DNA from: an uncultured Eubacteriales bacterium | Lineage (GTDB): Bacteria; Bacillota; Clostridia; Oscillospirales; Oscillospiraceae | Length of the DNA stretch: 64,000 bases | Assembly: GCA_900544975.1 (NCBI GenBank) | Contig: UQXI01000007.1 | Span: 1-64,000, forward strand | Reading direction: 5' to 3' | Part shown: in pieces, positions 7,701 to 15,046 of the stretch | Position numbering within the stretch: the stretch's first letter is position 1 | Layout of the letters: every line of letters begins with the position of its first letter | Translations under genes and position numbers: made by a program | Notes under the pieces: model-generated | What the model was told of the DNA's origin: nothing | Seen by the model: the letters and a program-made list of their open reading frames with translations, nothing else | Database searches by the model: none

Positions 7701-10700
7701 CCAGGCAATGGTGCGGTATTCAGGAGTAGCCCAGATCAGAACATCGTTGGCATAGTCATAGCACATGGACTGCACGTAGCTCAGGTTGCCCAGGTTTTCC
7801 AGAATCAGCTCATATCCCAGATTGCTGCCATCCACATGCAGCTTCAGCAGTTCCCCTGCGGTGGCAATGGAATACAGCTGCCCTTCCCCATCACAGGCCA
7901 GCGTCCACAGCGTGGGGCCGTAGCCATAAGCCACTTGAGTCAACTCACCGGTCTTCAGGTTGGCAGAATACAGGGCTCCATCATCTACGGCATACATGGT
8001 ACCGGTGGTGTAGTCATAGGCCATATCGCTGGGGTAAGAGCTCTGGGCCGCACCCACGGCGATGCACTCGCCGGTCTTCATATCATAGCGGTAGAGCTGG
8101 CCCGTCTCAGAATAGCCGTAGAAGTAGCCATCGTGACCGTTGTAGTCGCCAGCAATGAAGTCCACAGGGACATCCGCCAGGGACTGATAGGTCATGCTCT
8201 CCAGGTCCACCTGGATCATATCACCGTAGCTGCCGGTGCCGTTGTAGTAATCATAGGCAAAGAAGCTACCGGCAATCTGAATCGCAATCACTTGGCAAGT
8301 AGCCGTCCGGTCACCGCAGTGCGCGGTAATGGTGGCATCGCCTGCGCCCACAACGGTCACCACGCCACGGTCCACCGTTGCAACCGCCTCATTGCTGGAG
8401 GTCCAGGTGACCTCTGTCAGCTCTGCATTCCAGGGGATGGGATTGACCTTCAGCTCCGCCGTATCGCCCACGCGCAACTGCAAATTCGTGTGATCCAGCC
8501 AAATGGAGGTGACCTCGGTGGATGCCGGGATCTGATACTCTGTCTCGTTCAAGGTCAGAAGACCCACCAACTCATTGTCAGACTGGTAAGACTGGCCAGC
8601 GGCGGAGACGTTGCCGAAGACCGTGTGAGTGTAAGCATAGCCGTCAGCCGGGTCAATGGTCAAAAGCTCAGAGACATTGCCACTGGCCTTGCCGCGGAAA
8701 TACGCCCAGTAGATTTTCCCATCGGCAATCGTCATGGATTGGGCATAGTTGGGGCTCAGATTGGCGCCGGTGTAGTCCAGGAAGGTGATGGCCTTGCCGT
8801 CCTCACCAGTGACTGCCTTCATAGCCCAGGTCTCTCGATCCACAATAAAGAGGTTGGCGCTGGTGTAGCGGTTGGCATACATCACGCCTTCGTCAGAAAT
8901 GGCAATGTTGTACAGGCCGAATGTCTGGTAGCCGTAGTTTTTCAGCATCGTCAGTTCGCCGGTTAGCAGGTCTACAGACTGCAGCTCAGTCATGGCGGAG
9001 CCGCCTCGTCTGGTCACCATGTACATGGTATCTGTGGTGTCATCAAAAGCCATGTCCACAACGGGCACGCCCAGGTTGGTGATGACCGTGCGGTTCCACA
9101 GGCCAGGCTCCATCACCAGGAAGTCGTTGTTTGCATCCACCGCAAAGATTTTGCCGCCAGCATATTCCGCAGCCGTCAGGGCGTAGGTTTCCAGACGGTC
9201 ATTGGTCAAGCTCTTGACCCAGGTGACGTTGTCCGCATCGGGCGTCTTTGCAAACTGGACCCAGCCGTACATGTCATCCCTGGCAATGCCCTGGTCATGA
9301 ACGCGATAGGCATACAGAAGGTCCGTGTCCAGCTCGGGCATATTACCGTCCCCGGCAGAAACATAGGTCAGCTGATATGCGCTCTCGTTGGCAGCATAGT
9401 CACCCAGACTCAGGCGGAATTCCGTGCCCAGGCCGGTGATGTCGAAGGTAACCACGCAGTTCCCTTCCGCATTGGTTTCAAAGGAAGAAGCCTCCCGCAA
9501 AATCCGGGTGCCGGTGGTGTTCATCAGCCGGGCGATGGCCAGATCCACCTCATCCGCAACCTCCACGGTCAGATAGTACTTGCCATTGTCCTGGGTCTCC
9601 TGGGGATTCCCCAACAGCTCAGGAGCATTGGTGTCTACCGTGATGGGAATTTCCAAAACATGATCGCCGCCATTGCCATAGTCTAAGGCGCCCTGGATGG
9701 TCAGCAGAACCTTCGTGCCACTGGGTAGCCCTGAGAAGTCAAACAGGTTCCTACCATACCAGGAGTAAATCCAAGGGATCGTCTGGCCAACAGCAGAACG
9801 GTAAACCGTCTTGCTGGCGTTACCGATGGTCTCCCGCTGGACCACTTCCCCATCCACGGTATATGTAAAGGTCAGTGTCTTGGCGTTACGCATCAGCGAC
9901 AGGTAAATTTCACTGATGTCATCGAGCATGCCATCGCCGTTGGGAGAGAGGGAGTTGTGAGCGGGATCATACACAATTTTTCCGTCCTCGCCCAGGGCGG
10001 GGGCCACGTAGGGGTTCAAACCCAGAACCCAGTCTTGATTGCCCAGGCTCGTCCATACCACGTTGTAATACTCGTTGGCATCGGGCAAGCCGTCGGAAGA
10101 CGGGAGACCGAAGAAGCCGTTATCATACCAGAAGCCACTGTCAAACACAGGCGCATCTGTCCAGTCTCCATAGAAGCCCAGGTAGGGCAGACTCAGATCA
10201 ACGCCGTCTTCGGCTTCGTTGGTCAGGTATACAAAGCCCTCCACATAGATGCCGTTTTCAAAGTGCTCGTCCATCCAGACTTTGTCTTCCTCGGATAGCT
10301 GGACCGTCACAGTGACATTGGCAATGCCGCCGGCAGGCACAACCACGGTATCCTTGTCGAAGGTGACAGAGCCGCTGAGGGCCCGGTCCTGCCCGGCCAT
10401 GAAGTCGATTCCGCCGGTATTGGTCACATCCTCCGTCAGCAGACTGGCAGACAGGGTGTAGCGTTTTTCAGCTTGGGAGAAGTTGTGCACCTCAAAGCTG
10501 AAGACATACGAACCGGCGCCGTGATCGCCCAGGGAGACCTTGGGCTTATGGCCGCCTACGGTCAGGTAGGCTTCGGAGGTGACGGCGGACAAGGCGTTCA
10601 CCAGGCCGGAGCCCTGCTGCCGGGGGGAAGCCTCCACCTTGGACGCGCTGCCGACAACTGGCTCGGCGGTACTCATCAGCAGAGCCTCCGCCATGCTCCG

Positions 10701-12770
10701 GAGAGAACCATCGGGGGCATCGGGATACTTCTCATGCAAGTACTCCATCACCAAGGCGGCAATTCCGGCGATTTGCGGAGTGGCCATAGAGGTGCCGCTC
10801 ATCACATCGTACTGGCCCCGGTCCACAGTGGAGTACACGTTGCCGCCAACGGCGGTGATATCCGGCGCCAGGGTCAGGTTGGGAGCAACGCCCCAGGAGG
10901 AGAAGGAACTGATCTGGCCGCCAATGACAGAGGCCACAATGCCCTGCTCCGCAGAAACTGTCAGCTTCTTGGTCCCGGCAGCAGCCATGGCCTCCCCATC
11001 GGCCTTGCTAATGGAGACGGCGGGCACACGGCCAGAAACGCCCTCCGGCAGGGCTCCCGTGGCGCCATCGGTCATGTCCATGGCGATCAGCTCGGCGTTG
11101 TCGGAATTGTCGTAAACGATCAACCCCACCGCACCCGCAGCCTCAGCATTGGCCAGCTTTTGGGAGAAGGGGATGCTGCCACGCTGCGCCACAGCCACCT
11201 TGCCGGTCAGGTCCAGGCCCTGGAAATCCTGAGCCTCGCCCACGCCTGGAATCATCACATACTCCAATTCGCCCAGCCTTGCCAGGGAGTCGAAGGTCAC
11301 AGACAGGCCCCGGGACTCGGTGTAGGCCACCTCGGCCTCGCCGTAGGTGAAATACGGGGACATACCGTAGGCGTTGTTGGCGCTGGCTACGGCGGTGGCG
11401 TTGGGGCAGACGGCGGGGGAACCAATGGTGGCATTGTCCGGGTGGGCTGTGGGGTTCTTGTTGGTGCCCCACAGATTATTGGCGGCGCTGGTGCCGTCAT
11501 TGCCGGCGGCAACGGCCACAATGATATCCTGAGAAGCAATGCGCTGGTAAATGAGATCCAACTCCGTATTGCTGGAAGTGAAGCCTGCCGTGGAGCCCAG
11601 GGACAGGTTGGCAACGTCGCAGCCCAGGGTCATTGCGTCTTCCAATGCGGCGACAATATCATCAGAGACGCCGGCTCTAGTCGCTCCGAACACCTTCATC
11701 ACAATGACTTGTGCATCGGGCGCCATACCTACCACCTCGGTCCCCTCCACGTTGGCGTTGGCGGCAGCTATGCCCGCTACGTGGGTGCCGTGGTCACCCT
11801 GGCTATCTCTGGAATGGTCGGTCACTAGATTGCTGTCAGAATAGTTAAAGGCAAAGGGCGTCTTGGGGCTGTAGTACAGCTCTTCCGCAGTCAGCTTGCC
11901 GTTCATCCTGCGATAGGCATTGAGATCTCCCAGGACCGCCGCAATGTCTGCGGTTGTCATGGAGTTGTCATTGGCCTCCGGGGCAGCGGCAAAGGACTTG
12001 TGGTCCATATCCAAGCCGGTATCAATCACGGCGATCTTCATGCCGGTGCCGGTGTAGCCCAGCTCCTCGGCCCAGACAGCGGGAACCCCCACCATCTGGC
12101 CACTGGAGGCCGTCAAGGGACGGACGTCAGATGTGCCAGTCTCAACAGGCTGATACACAGGGGCCAGGAACACGCTCTTGACGCCATCCAGGGCGGCAAT
12201 CTCCTCCAGATTCTGGAACTCCGTATCAATGGAAAAGGCGTTGGTCAGGTACGTAAACTGGTAGCGAACCGCCAGCTCCTCGCCCTCCAAAACGCAGTCC
12301 TCAATGGAGGCAATCACCGCATCCTGCTTCTGGAGCATCCGCTTCTCCGCAGCCGGAGAGACCTGATGAATCGAAGCGTAGGCGTCTGCCAGGGCGGCGT
12401 CCTCCATCACAACAAACGCTGTGACACGCTCGCCCGGATCAAACTCCTCTGCCGCCTTACGCAGCTCCTCTATGCACCCAGGGGCAACAGTCTGGTGCAA
12501 AGATGGGGAAGCATCCTTCTCCAAAGCAGTGGCAACCCAGGCGCCGCCTTCTACTTTCGAGGCCACCGGCTCCAAGGGATTGGTCTTCAGTGTCTTGGGA
12601 ACCACGGGCTCGGTTTCCTCCGCCATGGTAGCGGGGGATTCTGCGCTTGGCGTCACCTGTGTGGTTGTCACACTGTCCGGACCTACGGTCGTTGCGTGGA
12701 CCGCTGGAGACAGGATGCTGAAAACCATACAGAGTACCAAGAGCATGGACAGCAGATGTTTGTTTTTCAT
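4299..12770 (-). CDS. Giant secreted SLH-anchored subtilase (S8 family) with propeller-like and Ig-like modules
   Basis: A 2823-residue surface protease. Signal peptide 1-26; I9-like propeptide about 100-205; S8 catalytic domain with Asp249 (AVIDTG), His326 (DHGTHVAG), oxyanion Asn423 and Ser660 (SGTSMATP); a PA-type insert about 480-610 (VGLIVYDN); then a C5a-peptidase/lactocepin-like beta region about 700-900. Residues about 1215-2400 hold YVTN/propeller-like segments rich in DYTTGTMYAVD motifs, separated by three Big_2-type domains (about 1415-1485, 1733-1813, 2053-2132). Six Cys-rich repeats follow (about 2407-2637), then three SLH domains to the end, which should bind secondary cell-wall polymer. 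The start at 12770 is set by GAGGAGG upstream and the signal peptide. It probably degrades extracellular protein; the substrate cannot be read from sequence. Confidence 0.93.
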   Translation of the reverse strand: MKNKHLLSMLLVLCMVFSILSPAVHATTVGPDSVTTTQVTPSAESPATMAEETEPVVPKTLKTNPLEPVASKVEGGAWVATALEKDASPSLHQTVAPGCIEELRKAAEEFDPGERVTAFVVMEDAALADAYASIHQVSPAAEKRMLQKQDAVIASIEDCVLEGEELAVRYQFTYLTNAFSIDTEFQNLEEIAALDGVKSVFLAPVYQPVETGTSDVRPLTASSGQMVGVPAVWAEELGYTGTGMKIAVIDTGLDMDHKSFAAAPEANDNSMTTADIAAVLGDLNAYRRMNGKLTAEELYYSPKTPFAFNYSDSNLVTDHSRDSQGDHGTHVAGIAAANANVEGTEVVGMAPDAQVIVMKVFGATRAGVSDDIVAALEDAMTLGCDVANLSLGSTAGFTSSNTELDLIYQRIASQDIIVAVAAGNDGTSAANNLWGTNKNPTAHPDNATIGSPAVCPNATAVASANNAYGMSPYFTYGEAEVAYTESRGLSVTFDSLARLGELEYVMIPGVGEAQDFQGLDLTGKVAVAQRGSIPFSQKLANAEAAGAVGLIVYDNSDNAELIAMDMTDGATGALPEGVSGRVPAVSISKADGEAMAAAGTKKLTVSAEQGIVASVIGGQISSFSSWGVAPNLTLAPDITAVGGNVYSTVDRGQYDVMSGTSMATPQIAGIAALVMEYLHEKYPDAPDGSLRSMAEALLMSTAEPVVGSASKVEASPRQQGSGLVNALSAVTSEAYLTVGGHKPKVSLGDHGAGSYVFSFEVHNFSQAEKRYTLSASLLTEDVTNTGGIDFMAGQDRALSGSVTFDKDTVVVPAGGIANVTVTVQLSEEDKVWMDEHFENGIYVEGFVYLTNEAEDGVDLSLPYLGFYGDWTDAPVFDSGFWYDNGFFGLPSSDGLPDANEYYNVVWTSLGNQDWVLGLNPYVAPALGEDGKIVYDPAHNSLSPNGDGMLDDISEIYLSLMRNAKTLTFTYTVDGEVVQRETIGNASKTVYRSAVGQTIPWIYSWYGRNLFDFSGLPSGTKVLLTIQGALDYGNGGDHVLEIPITVDTNAPELLGNPQETQDNGKYYLTVEVADEVDLAIARLMNTTGTRILREASSFETNAEGNCVVTFDITGLGTEFRLSLGDYAANESAYQLTYVSAGDGNMPELDTDLLYAYRVHDQGIARDDMYGWVQFAKTPDADNVTWVKSLTNDRLETYALTAAEYAGGKIFAVDANNDFLVMEPGLWNRTVITNLGVPVVDMAFDDTTDTMYMVTRRGGSAMTELQSVDLLTGELTMLKNYGYQTFGLYNIAISDEGVMYANRYTSANLFIVDRETWAMKAVTGEDGKAITFLDYTGANLSPNYAQSMTIADGKIYWAYFRGKASGNVSELLTIDPADGYAYTHTVFGNVSAAGQSYQSDNELVGLLTLNETEYQIPASTEVTSIWLDHTNLQLRVGDTAELKVNPIPWNAELTEVTWTSSNEAVATVDRGVVTVVGAGDATITAHCGDRTATCQVIAIQIAGSFFAYDYYNGTGSYGDMIQVDLESMTYQSLADVPVDFIAGDYNGHDGYFYGYSETGQLYRYDMKTGECIAVGAAQSSYPSDMAYDYTTGTMYAVDDGALYSANLKTGELTQVAYGYGPTLWTLACDGEGQLYSIATAGELLKLHVDGSNLGYELILENLGNLSYVQSMCYDYANDVLIWATPEYRTIAWIGHNAQTPYIVPVGDPTGTGTFEFVGMYTIPENIPALAPVAVEEVSMSLSSKQTVVGCAFIPQLSIAPANANGYTMEWASADPNVAAVNGNGLVEALSPGKTTITCAVTDQVSKNTWSVSMEVEVIQAASEVYGFLANNSSWIKIPTANSREPELLARSSDMIYAQESYDGKVYAYGIDPTEWSDSMWNFYVLDPKTFVAEQVLSMPAGFPDLHDMTYDYTTSTAFAVGGPTGGEAVYIVDLKTGLLTKIMETEQTFMSVTAGPDGKLYAAELGTSSIYVIDPGAETCELLTESGYFSFGVGSMSYDYENDIIYWTNYGTLGLLDPKTGESTSLGTIGPGGEMLEVMGLFTMSEHVPQEPVTYALKNLFLSAEKVILTEGATQALTAVALPMPLTDRVTWSSSNEKVATVDENGVITAVSMGVANITASVTDGSRTIERTCVVSVLHADASFLTYNVTDQGWAHISRSDVTQVTNLTEGVEESIPTAIASIDDVVYGFDEENNFFSLDTETFQRTVIADAETVMTHVKLLPDQGVTEFVVRDLAYDKANDRLVALGTRYGFNSYGQVQEFTNGSAIYIVNLETGVLEPLYTFNHHNFVNALTVGDDGVIYFYETFEQYYYALDPVAGTITSIISGRTMNAYGDDDGRHDLYYDSLTGLIYHLFTSNGNFYRMYTVNPKTSELAVVDYIGEMTQQGAYRYTDSYSGLTFVNAHVHNYQLTDSKAATCESDGYEVWTCAECDDSYTEVMKALGHDLTSKVVEPTCTAEGYTQHDCSRCGLSYRDTIVPALGHKTELRNAKEATCTEDGYTGDEVCTVCGEIVKRGEVVPATGHSWDEGVVKVEPGCAEEGVMLHTCTVCGETKEENISAKGHQYEKTVVAPTCTTSGCDEYVCTVCGYEYHDHFTAPLGHGETELRNAREATCTEDGYTGDEVCTVCGEVVKQGQTIPAHCPSKAFVDLNTAQWYHEYTDYVIAHELMNGMDKTHFAPEGNLTRGQLVTTLYRLAGTPEVTEPATFTDVKEGRYYTDAVAWAEDLGIVQGMTTTIFAPEGTVTREQAATFLYRYVTLYLKQEPIQGADLKAYIDGEAVHSYAKTAMSWAVAEGFFEGYGDGTLRPGKTLTRAQMAKLLTILDQNF

Positions 12771-12980
12771 ATGTATCCTCCTCGCGAATTTGTTTGTAAA
12801 ACACTGAATTTTCCTCAGCGTTTTGCCACAACCGCTGTGCAAAAATTCAAGCCTTACCGTTTTCAAGCTCCAGAGTTTCCAAAGTAGGCATCCCCATTGG
12901 AATTTGCTTGCGCCGTCTGCTGAGAACCTGGACTGCAACTAAATGGCAGTTTTATTGTAGCACAGTTTAATCCGGAAAGA

Positions 12981-13022
12981 TACACGGCAGTTTTGGCAAT
13001 TATCGCCAAAATCTGCCGTGTA
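12981..13022. promoter_or_regulatory. Long inverted repeat between the XRE regulator and the first subtilase gene
   Basis: Arms of 17-18 bases (TACACGGCAG(A)TTTTGGC) separated by about 6 bases, starting 9 bases after the regulator stop and about 210 bases before the protease start. A TACAAT -10-like box lies just downstream toward the protease gene (near 12952-12957). With no T tract on the minus strand it is a poor terminator; it could be an operator or attenuator for the protease gene, or a processed transcript end. Confidence 0.45.
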
Positions 13023-13030
13023 AAGCCCCC

Positions 13031-14197
13031 CTATATTTTGTTGTTTAGGAAAATATACCGTATAAATTCATGGGCCTGCTGGTACTGCCGGTTGGCAACA
13101 TACCACTCATCCAGCCACCCCGCATGAAACCGGACAAAGCTCATAGGCAGCTGCTTCTTCGTATTTTGGAAATAGGCCTGGAGAATGCGCCCGTATTCAG
13201 GGTTTTTGAGATAGTTGGAGTCATCCAGCCGGAGCTGCACCAGCCGGCACATCTGAGAGAAGACCTCTCTGGCCTGGTCGGGGGTACCAGGCAGCGCCTT
13301 CAGCGGAGCCGTCTGCGCCTGCTCCAGGGCCTGTTGCACCTTTTCCCGCTTCCCCAGCCGCTCGTAGCAGATCGCCAGCTTGTGAAAATACATGGCCTCG
13401 TTCCAGGGTGTGCTCAGCAGGTGATATAAGGCATCCTCCGTCAGTCCCACTTGCAGCTCTGTGGTGGCCAGGTTGTAGGTAATGACCTCCATGAGATCCT
13501 TCCGCCCCAGGCTTCTAGCCATACGGATGGCATCTGCGTAATGCTCCCGGGCCTGCTTTAGCTGGTTTAAGTTGCCGAAGCAGTTACCCAAAAAGATGCA
13601 GCACTGCATAATGATGTTTAAGCTGCGTTCCCGATAGGCCTGGTCCATCCCCCGCTGGAGATACACAATCGCATCGCCGTACTCCCCCTGCCAGAAGAAC
13701 CGCTTCCCTGCCTCCAGGAGGAAATAGCTTCGGTCTGATCTCCGAAGCAGCTCCTGGAACCGCTCCGTAAGGCGCAGATACAGTTGGTACTGCCTTTCAT
13801 CCATAGCCGGAACAAAATCCCTCACATCCTCGGGAGGAGACCCCTCGGTCAGCCAGGAGAGCAGCAGCCAGTCCAGAAAAAATGGGCTGTTCCCATATTC
13901 CTCCTGGCGCTGGGTCAGCGCTGGCCCTAGCTCCCGAATGCTTTCACCGGAAAACAGGCGGTCATACCATTCTTCAAACCAATTGGAGGTCTCCCGGCAG
14001 AACTCCGGCTCCTCCCTCCAATGGATGCCCAGGCGGCGAAGTAACAAAAGCAGCACCTCAGAGCTCCCCTCTGTCTTCCCCTGCTCAATCTTTGATAGAT
14101 AGGATACGGCGCAAATTCCTTTGCACAGAGTCTCCTGAGACCAATCTGCTGCCTGCCGCCGCTTACGAATGAGAATTCCCTGCAATCTCCGATTCAC
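13031..14197 (-). CDS. XRE-family transcriptional regulator with TPR-like C-terminal domain
   Basis: The 388-residue protein has an N-terminal helix-turn-helix (RRQAADWSQETLCKGICAVSYLSKIEQGK, split here as RRQAADWSQETLCKGIC then YLSKIEQGK) and an all-helical C-terminal part, about 140-330, with repeated helix pairs like tetratricopeptide units (GEYGDAIVYLQRGMDQA, LKQAREHYADAIRMARSLG). This is the architecture of Rgg/PlcR-type (RRNPP) regulators, which bind peptides, though XRE-TPR proteins without peptide ligands also exist. The GTG at 14197 is preferred: GGGGGAG lies 5 bases upstream, whereas the ATG at 14239 has no ribosome binding site. It lies immediately upstream of the first subtilase gene on the same strand, so control of that gene is a reasonable guess. 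Confidence 0.85.
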   Translation of the reverse strand: MNRRLQGILIRKRRQAADWSQETLCKGICAVSYLSKIEQGKTEGSSEVLLLLLRRLGIHWREEPEFCRETSNWFEEWYDRLFSGESIRELGPALTQRQEEYGNSPFFLDWLLLSWLTEGSPPEDVRDFVPAMDERQYQLYLRLTERFQELLRRSDRSYFLLEAGKRFFWQGEYGDAIVYLQRGMDQAYRERSLNIIMQCCIFLGNCFGNLNQLKQAREHYADAIRMARSLGRKDLMEVITYNLATTELQVGLTEDALYHLLSTPWNEAMYFHKLAICYERLGKREKVQQALEQAQTAPLKALPGTPDQAREVFSQMCRLVQLRLDDSNYLKNPEYGRILQAYFQNTKKQLPMSFVRFHAGWLDEWYVANRQYQQAHEFIRYIFLNNKI

Positions 14198-14254
14198 AAT
14201 GTCTCCCCCACTTTCACAAAAGGCTCCCGTTTCTGTCATGATACCACAGGCTCC

Positions 14255-14356
14255 CTACATGGTCTTGCCCATCTGGGCCTGGGTTTTCTTCAGGTCGGCC
14301 TCCTTTCTGCGGGCTTCCTTGGCCTTGTACTCCGATGTGTATGTCCTTCGTGTCAT
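14255..14356 (-). CDS. Small Lys/Arg-rich ORF (33 residues) upstream of the XRE regulator
   Basis: A short frame (starts MTRRTYTSEYKAKEARRK, ends QMGKTM) has a strong AAGGAGA site 6-7 bases before ATG and ends 58 bases before the regulator start. It is strongly basic, helix-prone and lacks a signal peptide, so it does not look like a secreted pheromone. It is preceded by a 13-codon frame that begins with a duplicated copy of the nnrD ribosome binding site and ATG. It could be a real small protein, a leader peptide, or a remnant. No function is assigned. Confidence 0.45.
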   Translation of the reverse strand: MTRRTYTSEYKAKEARRKEADLKKTQAQMGKTM

Positions 14357-14410
14357 GGTCTCGTCTCCTTTTTATTTGCCTGGTTCTGTAAAGGAGCAGC
14401 TACCCGCCTC

Positions 14411-14511
14411 CATGGCCTGCCCTCCTTGGTTTTTATCTATGATATCTCCCCAGCCCATCAATTGCAAGGCAAAAAGCAGCGGAAAAGTAGGCAAAGCCTG
14501 CCCACCCCGCG
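14411..14511. repeat. Diverged copy of the nnrD promoter and leader (matches 3944-4040)
   Basis: About 100 bp resemble 3944-4040 with only a few differences and include the nnrD start codon, its AAGGAGGG site and its promoter. Beyond it the copy joins directly to the protease terminator, whereas the first copy has about 160 bp inserted there. Confidence 0.8.
14439..14467 (-). promoter_or_regulatory. Duplicated nnrD-type promoter, now facing the small ORF and XRE regulator
   Basis: Minus strand TTGCAA, 17-base spacer, TATCAT, identical in its boxes to 3972-4000. It points toward 14356 and the regulator gene at 14197. Confidence 0.6.
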
Positions 14512-14520
14512 TATCACAAA

Positions 14521-14565
14521 CCCCCATAAGAAGCAGCGTCCTGTTTTTGCCGCTTCCTATGGGGG
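14521..14565 (-). terminator. Hairpin after the second subtilase gene (copy of 4209-4253)
   Basis: Same inverted repeat as at 4209-4253 with one base different (14538 against 4226), placed about 45 bases downstream of the stop codon of the second subtilase gene. Confidence 0.55.
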
Positions 14566-15046
14566 TTGCTTCATCCTTTGGCTAGGCGGGGATCAGCCGC
14601 CGGTTTATGATTAGAAGTTCTGATCCAGAATGGTCAGGAGCTTGGCCATCTGGGCACGGGTGAGCGTTTTGCCGGGACGGAGGGTGCCGTCTCCATAGCC
14701 TTCGAAGAATCCTTCTGCAACCGCCCAGCTCATAGCAGTCTTCGCATAAGAATGGACTGCTTCCCCGTCTATATAGGCCTTCAGGTCTGCGCCCTGAATC
14801 GGTTCCTGTTTCAGGTACAGGGTGACATACCGGTATAGGAACGTGGCCGCCTGCTCCCGCGTGACGGTTCCCTCGGGGGCAAAGATGGTGGTGGTCATAC
14901 CCTGCACAATGCCCAGATCTTCCGCCCAAGCCACAGCATCGGTATAGTAACGTCCCTCCTTCACATCGGTGAAGGTCGCAGGCTCGGTCACTTCCGGCGT
15001 GCCTGCCAGGCGGTACAGCGTGGTCACCAGCTGGCCCCGGGTGAGG
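14539..15046. repeat. 508-bp stretch identical to 4227-4734
   Basis: Second copy of the homogenised SLH-coding and terminator segment; see 4227-4734. Confidence 0.9.
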
